Source: Methylomusa anaerophila (GTDB lineage: Bacteria; Bacillota; Negativicutes; Sporomusales; Sporomusaceae). From it: 64,000 nt of DNA. Made by a program: the position numbers and the translations under genes. Within the stretch, counting starts at the first letter, position 1. The number at the start of each line of letters is the position of its first letter. Below, piece by piece: positions 19,785 through 28,565 of the stretch. A model generated the notes under the pieces. It ran no database searches and was not told where the DNA came from. It saw nothing but the letters and a program-made list of their open reading frames with translations. The stretch spans positions 503,424 through 567,423 of the forward strand of contig NZ_AP018449.1 in NCBI RefSeq assembly GCF_003966895.1. The letters run 5' to 3'.

Positions 19785-21539
19785 CTAGCCGGCACAAACC
19801 GCGTCGAACCGGCAGGCGCCTAGACAGCTGCCGCACTTGGTGCACAAGGCCTGATCAATTTTATGGGGTTGCTTTTTCTCGCCAGTGATAGCTTGTACCG
19901 GGCACTTTTGGGCACAAAGAGTGCAGCCTTTGCATTTATCCTCCCAGATAGTATAAGTCAATAACGGTTTACAGGTTTTAGCCGGACATTTCTTGTCTCT
20001 GATGTGGGCTTCATATTCATCCCGGAAGTACCGAATGGTAGTTAATACCGGATTGGGCGCAGTTTGCCCCAAACCGCACAGCGACCCGTCTTTTATATTA
20101 ATGGACAGTTGTTCCAATTCCTCAATATCGCCTTCACGGCCTTCACCGGCTGTTATTCTTTCCAATATTTCCAGCATCCGCTTGGTCCCGATACGGCAAT
20201 AGATACATTTGCCGCAGGATTCCTTTACGGTAAAATCAAGGAAGAATCTGGCCATATCAACCATGCAGGTGTCCTCATCCATAACAATCATACCGCCGGA
20301 ACCCATAATAGCACCGGTTTGATTGATGGAATCATAGTCAACCGGAGTATCCAGGAGTTGTTTCGGTATACAGCCGCCGGAAGGCCCGCCCATCTGTACA
20401 GCCTTAAAGTCCTTATCGTTCAGAATTCCGCCGCCGATACCGTAAATAACTTCCCGCAAAGTCATGCCCATCGGCACTTCCACCAGGCCGCCGTTTTTGA
20501 TTTTGCCGGCCAGGGCAAATACTTTGGTTCCTTTGCTTTTCTCGGTGCCGTATTTGGCATATTCGCTGCCGCCGTAATAAAGAATCCACGGCACATTGGC
20601 AAAAGTCTCCACATTGTTGATATTGGTTGGCTTACCCCAGAAACCTGATTGGGCAGGAAAGGGCGGTTTGAGCCGCGGCATTCCCCGCTCGCCTTCCAGG
20701 GAAGCGATAAGGGCGGTTTCCTCACCACAGACAAAGGCGCCGGCGCCTTTCTTGATGTTCATGTCAAAGGAAAAGTTTGTCCCCATGATGTTATCGCCCA
20801 GCAGATTTTTCTTTTTGGCATCGGCAATGGCAATTTCCAAACGTTTGATTGCCAGCGGATACTCGGCCCGGCAATAGATGTGGCCCTCACGCGCACCGAT
20901 AGCGTAGCCGCAGATAATCATGCCCTCCAGCAGCGCGTGGGGATCCCCCTCCAGCACGCTCCGGTCCATAAATGCGCCGGGATCGCCTTCGTCGGCGTTG
21001 CAAACAACATATTTAATATCGCCTTTGGACTGTCTGGCAGCATTCCATTTGAACCAGGTGGGAAAACCGGCGCCGCCCCGTCCACGCAAGCCGGAAATCT
21101 TAATCTCCTCAATAACCTCTTCCGGCGTCATATCTTTAATGACTTTTGCCAGAGCCTTATAACCGTCCTTGGCAAGATAATCATCAAGATTCTCCGGGTC
21201 AATTATACCACAGTTCCTTAAAGCAATCCGCACCTGCTCAGCCAATATGGGATAGGGCTTTTCCGAAGTCGATACAATGTATTTTTCAAGCGGCTGCCCG
21301 CCGAGAACATGGTTTTTGAATATTTCTTCCGCCATTTCCGGGGTTACGTTGGCATAGGTGGATACGCGATCGTTGTCAATGACATCCACGATAGGTTCAT
21401 AAAAACACATGCCAATACAGCCGGTAGATATCAGTTCGATATTCCGGCCATGATTTTTTATTTCTTCTGCCAGTTTTTCCCTAACCTTACGGCCACCGGC
21501 GGCAATACCGCAGCTGCCGAAACCCACTCTAAGCTTCAC
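19785..21539 (-). CDS. NuoF/HydB-like flavoprotein subunit of the Stn-like complex
   Basis: This NADH-binding FMN subunit has 584 residues. It has an N-terminal 2Fe-2S thioredoxin-like part (VGFGSCGIAAGGRK with Cys later in STGCIGMCFYEP), the NuoF core with GLRGRGGAGFPTWFKW, VCNADEGDPGAFMDRS and GAGAFVCGEETALIASLEG, the N3-type cluster ESCGKCIYCRIGTKRM, and two C-terminal ferredoxin clusters (CKGCTLCAQKCP and CTKCGSCLGACR). The GTG at 21539 (VKLRVGFGSCG) is preferred because AAAGGCGGT lies upstream; an ATG nine codons earlier would overlap the NuoE-like gene further. It also resembles HydB of bifurcating hydrogenases, but no HydA is nearby. Confidence 0.85.
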   Translation of the reverse strand: MKLRVGFGSCGIAAGGRKVREKLAEEIKNHGRNIELISTGCIGMCFYEPIVDVIDNDRVSTYANVTPEMAEEIFKNHVLGGQPLEKYIVSTSEKPYPILAEQVRIALRNCGIIDPENLDDYLAKDGYKALAKVIKDMTPEEVIEEIKISGLRGRGGAGFPTWFKWNAARQSKGDIKYVVCNADEGDPGAFMDRSVLEGDPHALLEGMIICGYAIGAREGHIYCRAEYPLAIKRLEIAIADAKKKNLLGDNIMGTNFSFDMNIKKGAGAFVCGEETALIASLEGERGMPRLKPPFPAQSGFWGKPTNINNVETFANVPWILYYGGSEYAKYGTEKSKGTKVFALAGKIKNGGLVEVPMGMTLREVIYGIGGGILNDKDFKAVQMGGPSGGCIPKQLLDTPVDYDSINQTGAIMGSGGMIVMDEDTCMVDMARFFLDFTVKESCGKCIYCRIGTKRMLEILERITAGEGREGDIEELEQLSINIKDGSLCGLGQTAPNPVLTTIRYFRDEYEAHIRDKKCPAKTCKPLLTYTIWEDKCKGCTLCAQKCPVQAITGEKKQPHKIDQALCTKCGSCLGACRFDAVCAG

Positions 21540-22065
21540 AGGCAACACCGCCTTTCTCGGCTTCACCGATGTCTTTTAATATCTTTCTCGCCCTCTCCGG
21601 TGTAAGCTTGCCATAGGCCTCGCCATTGATCATAATAACCGGTGCCAGACTGCAGCATCCCAGACAGGCAACGTTCTCCAGTGTAAACAAACCGTCGGCA
21701 GTAGTCTCACCTGGTTTGATCCCCAGTTCGTCACAAATTGCGCTGCCTACTGCTTGGGAGCCAAGTACATGGCAGGCAGTACCCTGACATTGTAAAATGA
21801 TATACTTACCGACAGGATTTAAACGAAACTGGGAATAGAAAGTCGCTATCCCGTATATTTTCGCCCGTTTACTGCCGGTATTGTCCGCAATGGCCTGGAG
21901 AGCGGCCAACGGCAGATATCCGTAAATTTCCTGTGTTTTCTGCAGTATGGCAATAAGACTGCCCTGCTTGCCGGCATATTCCTTAAAAACAGGTGCAAGC
22001 AGGGACAGGTCTACATCGCCGTCGGCAAATTCCGTTTCGGGCTCTTTTTCCCGCGAATTACCCAT
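21529..22065 (-). CDS. NuoE/HydC-like 2Fe-2S subunit of the Stn-like complex
   Basis: This thioredoxin-fold [2Fe-2S] protein has 178 residues. The four cluster cysteines are in QCQGTACHVLGS and NVACLGCCSLAP, the usual CxxxxC and CxxxC pairs. Family segments are GYLPLAALQAIAD and YGIATFYSQFRLNPVGKY. The ATG has GAAGGAGGTAGAGTC upstream. It is the first gene of the three-gene operon (NuoE-like, NuoF-like, fusion subunit) and overlaps the second by about 11 bases. The N-terminal 20 residues are acidic and have no clear role. Confidence 0.87.
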   Translation of the reverse strand: MGNSREKEPETEFADGDVDLSLLAPVFKEYAGKQGSLIAILQKTQEIYGYLPLAALQAIADNTGSKRAKIYGIATFYSQFRLNPVGKYIILQCQGTACHVLGSQAVGSAICDELGIKPGETTADGLFTLENVACLGCCSLAPVIMINGEAYGKLTPERARKILKDIGEAEKGGVACEA

Positions 22066-22355
22066 GACTCTACCTCCTTCAATAATGTCCGGTATTCTGT
22101 ACTTTGATTATCGGGTAAATAATTTTTCGGCTTGTTATTCCTGTTATTGTTGTGAATGCCGGGTGGATAAAGTTAAAACCTAGCCCGGCAAGCTCAATAT
22201 ACCATTACATTATTTCGACCCTAACCCATAATTTCCTTTGTCTCTTTGTCTTCTGATGTAGCCCGAATATCTGATTCTTACTGAACTTGCGCTTAAATCC
22301 CTCTAATCTTTTTTTTGCCTCTTTTTAGATCGAAATATTTAAACATAAAAAAATC

Positions 22356-22404
22356 GTCAGATTATTTTATCCGGAGACTCCGCTCCTTAAACAAATAATC
22401 TGAC
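22356..22404 (-). terminator. Second terminator-like hairpin downstream of folD
   Basis: GTCAGATTATTT and AAATAATCTGAC are perfect 12-bp complements, with an inner CGGAG-A-CTCCG stem in the loop. On the minus strand the hairpin is followed by GATTTTTTTATG. It should stop any transcript from the C1 operon before the Stn-like operon. Confidence 0.8.
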
Positions 22405-22530
22405 TTATAAGGTTATTGGGGGGATATGAAATTTTGACGATTAACACAATAAGTGAAAGAATCAGTACACTAATTCTATTGAACCGTCGTATACCGAACG
22501 GTACGTACGGTGGTGTAAAACAGAAGAAGG

Positions 22531-22553
22531 ACTGGAGCCTTGCAGCGTCCAGT
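22531..22553 (-). terminator. Terminator directly after folD
   Basis: ACTGGA and TCCAGT pair around GCCTTGCAGCG, and on the minus strand the tail is CCTTCTTCTGTTTT. It starts 8 bases after the folD stop codon. Confidence 0.6.
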
Positions 22554-22560
22554 TCTCCGA

Positions 22561-23448
22561 TCAGCCCGTAATAATCCCCGAGCCCTTCTTCTCGAGCTGC
22601 CACTTAGCTGCCTCGATCGTGTTTTTCATTAAAATAGCGGTGGTGGCAGTGCCGGCACCGCCCGGGACCGGGGTAATCCAGGCCGCCTTCTCGGCAGCGA
22701 CCTCGGTCTCTACATCGCCGATGATCTTGCCGTCCTTGGTTGCATTGATGCCGATATCGATCACGATGGCGCCCTCTTTGATCCAGTCGCCTTTGATCAG
22801 GTGGGGCACACCGACGGCAACGACCAGAATCTCCGCCCTCCTGACGTGGTACTCGCTCAAACCGCGTTGACCGGTGGCGATATGGCTGATAGTAACGGTA
22901 CCGAAGGCATTCAGGAACAGCAGCGCTGCCGGTTTGCCCACGATATCGCTGTGGCCGACAACCACTACCTCCTTGCCGTAGATGTCCACCCCGGTGGATT
23001 TCGCCAGTTCAAAAGCGCCTAAAGCGGTGCAGGGAACCAGTCGGGGCTTGCCGAAGGTCACTAGGCCCATGTTGGTAGGGGTGATACCCTCGACGTCCTT
23101 CTCGTAAGCGATGCTCCATTGCACCACTTTGGGGTCGATCTGAGGCGGTAAGGGCATCTGCAAGATGATGCCGGTGACATTGGGATCGTTGTTTAAGCCG
23201 GCGATATGCTCGAGAAGCTGGTCCTGGGTCAAATCCGCAGACAGTTCCTGAAGTTCATACTTGATGCCAGTAGCCTCGGCAACCTTGCGCTGGGCATTCG
23301 TATATACACGCGAGGCATCGTTCTGTCCCACCTGAACTGCAACCAGGCTGGGAGACACTCCCTTGGCCTTCAAGTCAACGACTTCTTGTGAAACCTCAGC
23401 CTTGATCTTCTCTGCAAGCGGTTTTCCCAACAATAACTGAGCGGCCAT
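22561..23448 (-). CDS. folD: FolD-family methylene-THF dehydrogenase with altered cyclohydrolase residues
   Basis: This enzyme oxidises or reduces between 5,10-methylene- and methenyl-THF in the methyl branch. It has 295 residues. Family segments are IILQMPLPPQID, VVVVGHSDIVGKPAALL, GAIVIDIGIN and ITPVPGGAGTATTAIL. Against the E. coli protein as I recall it, Tyr49 and Gln97 are kept, but the catalytic Lys (YVASKRK) is Gln53 (YTNAQRK, codon CAG) and the second Asp of KDVDG is Glu120 (KDVEG). The GRS/GAS motif at the nucleotide site reads GHS. Loss of that Lys removes cyclohydrolase activity in studied homologues, so this is probably dehydrogenase only, with FchA (44261-44893) doing the other step. 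It is the last gene of the C1 cluster. Confidence 0.9.
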   Translation of the reverse strand: MAAQLLLGKPLAEKIKAEVSQEVVDLKAKGVSPSLVAVQVGQNDASRVYTNAQRKVAEATGIKYELQELSADLTQDQLLEHIAGLNNDPNVTGIILQMPLPPQIDPKVVQWSIAYEKDVEGITPTNMGLVTFGKPRLVPCTALGAFELAKSTGVDIYGKEVVVVGHSDIVGKPAALLFLNAFGTVTISHIATGQRGLSEYHVRRAEILVVAVGVPHLIKGDWIKEGAIVIDIGINATKDGKIIGDVETEVAAEKAAWITPVPGGAGTATTAILMKNTIEAAKWQLEKKGSGIITG

Positions 23449-23506
23449 TAATTAATTTTCCTCCTTAATAATTTTAATAATTTTCTATAATACCGTTTTT
23501 CCCGCC

Positions 23507-24490
23507 TTATGCCTTGGGCCGCGGCAGGAATCCGGCGCCCTTGACGATTTCCGGCAAAGCGGCTTCCCAGCCTACCGGCATGATGTGGATCCCGGCAACA
23601 CCCGGAATCTTTTTGAGCTCATTGCACATTTCGATCGCTATTTGGATACCCTCTTTTTCGCCAGCCGCCTTGGCTTCCGCTTTATCCTTGCCTTCCACAG
23701 CCTTTTTCATTCTTTGGATGATACTGTCAGGTATCTCCATCCCGGCAACATCATTCTGCATGTACTGCAGGGCTCTAAGTGCCCTTACCGGCAGAATCCC
23801 GGCTGTGATTTTAGCCCGCTGATGCAGACCACGCGCCACAGCCATTTCCATGAACCGGGCAAATTTCTCCAGATCAAAAATCGCTTGGGTTTGAATGAAA
23901 TCGGCGCCGGCGTTGATTTTCTTTTCCAAACGCGTCACGCGGAATTCAAAGGGATCGCCAAAGGGATTTTCTACCGCGCCGATGAAGAAACGGGGTTCGT
24001 GGGCTTTAATGGGAGCACTGGATAGGAACTGTTTATCATCCCGCATTTTTTTGACCATCGAAATCAATTGGATGGAATCAACATCATATACATTCTTACC
24101 GGTGGGATGATTACCAAAAGATTGGTGGTCACCGCTTAAACATAAAACATCGCAAATTCCTAAGCTGTAAGCGCCAAGTAAATCGCTTTGCATAGCAATA
24201 CGGTTACGGTCCCGGCAGGTCATTTGAATGATGGGCACACCGCCGCCCTTTAACACATGCACGCCGGCGGCAATACTGGACAGCCGCACAATCGCGGTTT
24301 GATTATCGGTTAAGTTAAAAGCATCAACTATATCTTTGAGTTCATGCGCGTGGTGCTCAAGATCGTGACCGTCGGAATGCTGGGGCGGTCCAAGCTCGCC
24401 CGTAACGATGAAGTGCCCCTGGGCGTACAGTTGTTCTAATTTGCTTTCTGTTTTTAAAGAAGGTGCGCGTAATGCTGCTGCTTCACTCAT
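23507..24490 (-). CDS. metF: MetF, methylenetetrahydrofolate reductase
   Basis: This flavoprotein reduces methylene-THF to methyl-THF. It has 327 residues and the TIM-barrel MTHFR pattern: FIVTGELGPPQHSDGHD, RNRIAMQSDLLGAYSLGI with DVLCLSGDHQ, PRFFIGAVENPFGDP, KINAGADFIQTQAIFDLEKF and AKITAGILPVRALRALQYM. The ATG overlaps the metV stop (ATGA). With metV, mvhD and hdrABC in one transcript it matches the multi-subunit reductase of Moorella type, in which reduction is thought to be coupled to a second acceptor. The electron partner is not shown by the sequence. Confidence 0.94.
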   Translation of the reverse strand: MSEAAALRAPSLKTESKLEQLYAQGHFIVTGELGPPQHSDGHDLEHHAHELKDIVDAFNLTDNQTAIVRLSSIAAGVHVLKGGGVPIIQMTCRDRNRIAMQSDLLGAYSLGICDVLCLSGDHQSFGNHPTGKNVYDVDSIQLISMVKKMRDDKQFLSSAPIKAHEPRFFIGAVENPFGDPFEFRVTRLEKKINAGADFIQTQAIFDLEKFARFMEMAVARGLHQRAKITAGILPVRALRALQYMQNDVAGMEIPDSIIQRMKKAVEGKDKAEAKAAGEKEGIQIAIEMCNELKKIPGVAGIHIMPVGWEAALPEIVKGAGFLPRPKA

Positions 24491-25155
24491 AACCGTACAT
24501 CCTCCCTCACAATTTTGCGAGGACCGCCGTCTCTGTTCTTGGACCAGTCTTTCGCCGGCTGAATCTCACTAAGAAGATCCAAGCGGTTTTGAGCCTTAAG
24601 GCGGTCATAGATTAACTGCCAACCACAAGGAGTGTCCTTACTGATTTCACATTTGCCGCCTTGGGAACCGCCGCAGGGACCGTTCAAAATGCTCTTGGAA
24701 CAGCGGATAACCGGGCAGATGCCACCAGTTTTAGCCAGGACACATTCGCCGCACAGCATGCAGCGTTCTTCCCAGATACCGTGCTCAATAGCAGCGCCGG
24801 CAAACTTGGTGTTTTGTCCGGGAACGAAAATCACATCCGGATAAGTCTCCGCCATATACTGGACGCCTACGCCGCAAGCCATGGAAACTACCGCATCCAC
24901 ATCCTTGAGATGCTCTTTAAATCTGGCGGCATACTCAGGATCGCACTGGCGTTCATAAGTTGCGGTAGTAATTTCTTTGGGTGTTCCGTCAACTTCCAGC
25001 TTCATGCGGAGGGCACTGGCCAGAATATCGGTTTCTTTCTGGCCGCCGGATAAACATACGGTAACACAGCCGCCGCAACCGGCAACCAGCACTTTTTTGG
25101 CGTTCTTTATCGACTCTGCGATTTCCTCTATTGGCTTTATTTCTGCAACTATCAT
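24487..25155 (-). CDS. metV: MetV, zinc/iron-sulfur partner subunit of MetF
   Basis: This 222-residue MTHFR C-terminal-domain protein is cysteine-rich: VAGCGGCVTVCLSGGQ, YERQCDPEY, CMLCGECVLAKTGGICPVIRC, GPCGGSQGGKCE and DTPCGW. In the Moorella and A. woodii enzymes MetV binds MetF and carries FeS and zinc sites. It lies between mvhD and metF, and overlaps metF by 4 bases. The ATG has AAAGGAGACGAG upstream. Confidence 0.92.
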   Translation of the reverse strand: MIVAEIKPIEEIAESIKNAKKVLVAGCGGCVTVCLSGGQKETDILASALRMKLEVDGTPKEITTATYERQCDPEYAARFKEHLKDVDAVVSMACGVGVQYMAETYPDVIFVPGQNTKFAGAAIEHGIWEERCMLCGECVLAKTGGICPVIRCSKSILNGPCGGSQGGKCEISKDTPCGWQLIYDRLKAQNRLDLLSEIQPAKDWSKNRDGGPRKIVREDVRL

Positions 25156-25176
25156 ATCGCTTGACTCGTCTCCTTT

Positions 25177-25590
25177 CTAGGCCTTCCGGGCCTTAAGCGG
25201 ACTCGGACCTAATTTTGTGATAAGTCCGGCCATATCCCGGGCGATATGGGCAAAACGCGGACCATGGGTACCGGAGACATTATACATTACTAAACGTTCG
25301 CCGCCGATCCCAATTTGGTCCAGAATAGTTTTTGCATGCTCCAAACGCTTCTTGGCGCGTGAGCTGCCGTTAACGTTCATGCATTCATGCTCGGGACAGC
25401 CAGCGACAAACACGGCGTCGACGCCTTTCTCAAAGGCTTCGAGAAGCAACCTGACGTCAACTTTACCAGCACAAGGAAGCTCAATGGTTTCTATTGCGAC
25501 ATTGCTATTTGCATCGGCCGGTGGGCCAAGGTCGGAGCTGACCAGTGCGCACATGCGGCAAACGAATCCAACTACCTTAACATCACTCAC
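25177..25590 (-). CDS. mvhD: MvhD-like 2Fe-2S electron transfer subunit
   Basis: This 137-residue protein belongs to the MvhD/HdrA-linked delta family that passes electrons to HdrA. Cysteines are in VGFVCRMCALVSSDLG, IELPCAGKVDV and VAGCPEHECMNVNG. It begins at a GTG with GGAGGTGGG upstream, 2 bases after the hdrA stop. In methanogens MvhD links hydrogenase to Hdr; here no hydrogenase is adjacent, so it would connect HdrA to MetFV or to a pyridine nucleotide enzyme. That link is inference. Confidence 0.88.
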   Translation of the reverse strand: MSDVKVVGFVCRMCALVSSDLGPPADANSNVAIETIELPCAGKVDVRLLLEAFEKGVDAVFVAGCPEHECMNVNGSSRAKKRLEHAKTILDQIGIGGERLVMYNVSGTHGPRFAHIARDMAGLITKLGPSPLKARKA

Positions 25591-25592
25591 TC

Positions 25593-28433
25593 TTAACCCA
25601 CCTCCGTCAACGCAGTTTCAACCCGCGCCAGTACCTCATCATCTTTATAATGATGGAGGAAAATAGCTTTATTCGGACATTCAGAAGCGCACATGCCACA
25701 ACCGCGGCAGTCGGCCGGCGGAATGTAAGCAGCACCCATTTCCTTTTTCTCTCTGGTAATTTGCGGGATATTATACGGGCAAGTCCGGACGCAAGTCAGG
25801 CAGGCAGCGCATTTTTCCCATTCAACTTCGGCAACAATACCGCCCATCATCAGGACAGGCTGACTTAAAATACGGGCCGCGCGGCCAGCTACCCCTTTGG
25901 CCTGGGTCAAACACTCGACTACGGATTTCGGTCCATGGGCTGCACCGGCAATGAAGATACCACCGCCGGGGAAGGCAATTGTCCCGAAATTGGAGTGAGT
26001 CTCTGACAAAAAGCCGTCGGCATTAACTTGAATCCGGAAAATATCAGCCAATTGCTTGGCTTCCGGCGTAGCGGTTTGCGCCACTGCCAGGATTACGTTG
26101 TCAGGCCGGAGCGACAGCGTCATACCGGAAGCCGGATCAACAACCGTCAGCGAGAGACTGCCGTCATTGTCCTTAACCAGGATGGGTTTATCGGTTTCGT
26201 CATAGTGAATGAAAATCACGCCGGCTTTGCGGGCTTCCCCGTATTTAAGCTCAAGATAGCCTGGGGTCCGGATATCCCGGGACAAAACGTATACACGGGC
26301 GTCCGGGTTTTGCTCTTTGATTTTCATCGCACTGTATACCGTTTCGGAACAGCAGGTTCGGCTACAGTAGCCATGTTCCTCGTTGCGGGAACCAACGCAT
26401 TGGATAAATACATAAACGGGTTCACCCTTGGCGGGTAAACGGCTGTCACCTACGCGGTACATGGCTTCGGTGCCGGTAATAACCCGCGCATCCTGGCCAA
26501 AAAGGTATTCAGACGGGGCATAAGAAGTAGTTCCTATAGCCAAAACAACTACACCGTGTTCTATCTTCCGAGTCGCTTTTACAGTTCCCTCTCCCACCGC
26601 CACGGTAGTAATAAAGTGTCCTTGGCGGCCGGTAAACTCAACCACTTCCGCTTTGGTAAGCACCTCAATTTTATTGTTCTTTTTAACCTGCTCTTCCAGG
26701 TCCTGGACAGTTTTCTGCAGACTTTCCGTTTCCAGACTTCCGGTCAGGTCCCGTACATAACCGCCCAGCACATCACTCTTTTCGACCAAAGTACTGGCGA
26801 TACCCCGATCGGCTAAAGCCAGTGCCGTTACCATACCGCTAACGCCGCCACCGACAATTAAAGCCCGGGGAACTACCGTTTCGGTATGCCACAGAAGAGG
26901 CTGGTAGGACTTAACATCTGCAACAGCTTTCCGGGTCAGTCCTATTGCTGTCTGAGTTGCCTTGTCGGCATTATTTTCCCAGGTTTTGTGCGGAACAGAC
27001 GCCATTTCCACCAGCATCCGGTTAAGACCGGCTGCCTGAACAGCGTCCTGGAAAAGATTGAGGTTGTGTTTTAAGACACAAGGGGAAACAACAATACGGT
27101 TTATCCCTTTGCTGGCAATCAGTTTTTGCATTTTTTCAATGGATTGAGGCAGACACATGGATTGATCGCATTCCACGACACATACGTCCGGTTGCGTCTT
27201 GGCAGCGTTGATAGCCGCATCTATATCAGCGTCCATTGCCGCCAGACCGCCTTTACAAAGGAAGACCCCCACCCGTGCGGCTTCCTTGCTCACATCACGC
27301 TCGGCAACAGGCTTGCGGGCCGGTCTTTCCGGCTTGCCAAGGGCTTTGGCGGTCGCAGCCGCGGCGGCGCTGGCGAGGGCCATAGTTTCCGGCACATCAA
27401 GCGGTCCTTGGCTGCCGCCGACAGTGTATATACCTGAACGCTTAGTTGCCACCGGATCAAGCGGATCCACTTGGGCAAACCCAAATTCATTCAGCGGAAT
27501 TCCCAATATTCCGGCAGTTTCACTTAGCCGGATAGAAGGCCGAATGCCAGCGGCAAGTACGACAAGATCAAATTCCGATTTGACCGGCTTGCTGGCAGCC
27601 GCATAATTAATTGATAATTTTTCCGTAACCGGATCTTCTTTGACCTCGGAGATCATGGTCCGCACATACTTGGTTCCAAGCTCCTGGGCTCTTGACAGGA
27701 AGGTGTCGAAGTTTTTACCGCAGGCTCTAATATCAAGATAAAAGACGGTCACATCGGTCTTAGGATCGTATTCTTTGGCCAAGACGGCTTCCTTGGCGGT
27801 AAACATACAGCAAATGGCGGAACAGTAGTCGCCTTGGCAAACAATATCGCGGGATCCCACACATTGAATAAAGGCGATTTTCTCGGCACACTTGCCGTCA
27901 GACGGACGTCTAATGCAATCTGAACGATAACGGCTTTCAGAAAGCAAATGCTCAAATTCCAAGCTGGTAACAACATTCTTATAATATCCGTATCCGTATT
28001 CGCCTTTCTTGGAAACGTCATACATGCTGAAACCGGCTGCCAGAATTACCGCTCCCACCGAAAGTTTTTGCGTGTGCTTACCAGTGGCGACATCACTAAT
28101 GGCGACTTGGAACTTGCCCACATCTCCCTGACAATCAACCAGTTTGGTTCCGGTATACACCTTAACCAGCGGGTTATTGTGAGCGCGGGTGATCAGAGAC
28201 CCTAGAACGGTGCTTGAAGCATGCAGGTTGCCGCCTAAATATAATGCGGAGATATTGACCTGATCTCCCCATACACAGGCGGGTTCACTATCTTGCTTGG
28301 AAGAATCCACCAGTTTACCACCTAAGTTTGCTTCATCCGTTATAAGATGGACAGGATATCCTGCACCTGCCAATTCTAGAGCCGCCTGCAGACCGGCAAT
28401 GCCACCGCCGATAACGAGCACATCCTTTTGCAT
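25593..28433 (-). CDS. hdrA: HdrA-like flavoprotein with two FAD domains
   Basis: This 946-residue protein is about 1.4 times the length of methanogen HdrA. It has an N-terminal FAD domain (VLVIGGGIAGLQAALELAGA), an HdrA cysteine region (FIQCVGSRDIVCQGDYCSAI), a middle MvhD/CoB-like segment (VVECDQSMCLPQSIEKMQKL), a second FAD domain (ALIVGGGVSGMVTALALADR, with CVGSRNEEHGYCSRTCC) and two C-terminal ferredoxin clusters (CAACLTCVRTCP and CRGCGMCASECP). The ATG at 28433 is 10 bases after AAAGG; the in-frame GTG three codons earlier is too close to that site. It should be the flavin centre of the MetFV-Hdr complex and a candidate for electron bifurcation. Confidence 0.92.
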   Translation of the reverse strand: MQKDVLVIGGGIAGLQAALELAGAGYPVHLITDEANLGGKLVDSSKQDSEPACVWGDQVNISALYLGGNLHASSTVLGSLITRAHNNPLVKVYTGTKLVDCQGDVGKFQVAISDVATGKHTQKLSVGAVILAAGFSMYDVSKKGEYGYGYYKNVVTSLEFEHLLSESRYRSDCIRRPSDGKCAEKIAFIQCVGSRDIVCQGDYCSAICCMFTAKEAVLAKEYDPKTDVTVFYLDIRACGKNFDTFLSRAQELGTKYVRTMISEVKEDPVTEKLSINYAAASKPVKSEFDLVVLAAGIRPSIRLSETAGILGIPLNEFGFAQVDPLDPVATKRSGIYTVGGSQGPLDVPETMALASAAAAATAKALGKPERPARKPVAERDVSKEAARVGVFLCKGGLAAMDADIDAAINAAKTQPDVCVVECDQSMCLPQSIEKMQKLIASKGINRIVVSPCVLKHNLNLFQDAVQAAGLNRMLVEMASVPHKTWENNADKATQTAIGLTRKAVADVKSYQPLLWHTETVVPRALIVGGGVSGMVTALALADRGIASTLVEKSDVLGGYVRDLTGSLETESLQKTVQDLEEQVKKNNKIEVLTKAEVVEFTGRQGHFITTVAVGEGTVKATRKIEHGVVVLAIGTTSYAPSEYLFGQDARVITGTEAMYRVGDSRLPAKGEPVYVFIQCVGSRNEEHGYCSRTCCSETVYSAMKIKEQNPDARVYVLSRDIRTPGYLELKYGEARKAGVIFIHYDETDKPILVKDNDGSLSLTVVDPASGMTLSLRPDNVILAVAQTATPEAKQLADIFRIQVNADGFLSETHSNFGTIAFPGGGIFIAGAAHGPKSVVECLTQAKGVAGRAARILSQPVLMMGGIVAEVEWEKCAACLTCVRTCPYNIPQITREKKEMGAAYIPPADCRGCGMCASECPNKAIFLHHYKDDEVLARVETALTEVG

Positions 28434-28513
28434 GGCTCTCACTGCCTTTCATAAATTATCTTTATTACTACCACACACACCATTGCAATTTAGACATAGC
28501 CGATATAACTAAA

Positions 28514-28558
28514 GAGAAACCGGACAAAACCTATGATGGATAGTTCTGCCGGTTTCTC
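28514..28558 (-). terminator. Hairpin between hdrB and hdrA
   Basis: GAGAAACCGG and CCGGTTTCTC are perfect 10-bp complements around a 25-base loop, just after the hdrB stop. On the minus strand only CTTTAG follows, so termination would be partial. It may reduce read-through or protect the upstream mRNA end. Confidence 0.5.
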
Positions 28559-28565
28559 CGCAAGG

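Larger units (their letters stand above)
22066..22560. other. Intergenic region between folD and the Stn-like operon
   Basis: These 495 bases hold no gene I can support. They contain two hairpins listed separately (22356-22404 and 22531-22553) and, nearer the Stn-like operon, TGCCGGG and CCCGGCA arms (about 22158-22191) with a 20-base loop that would lie in its leader. No promoter with good -35 and -10 spacing stood out. Confidence 0.5.
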
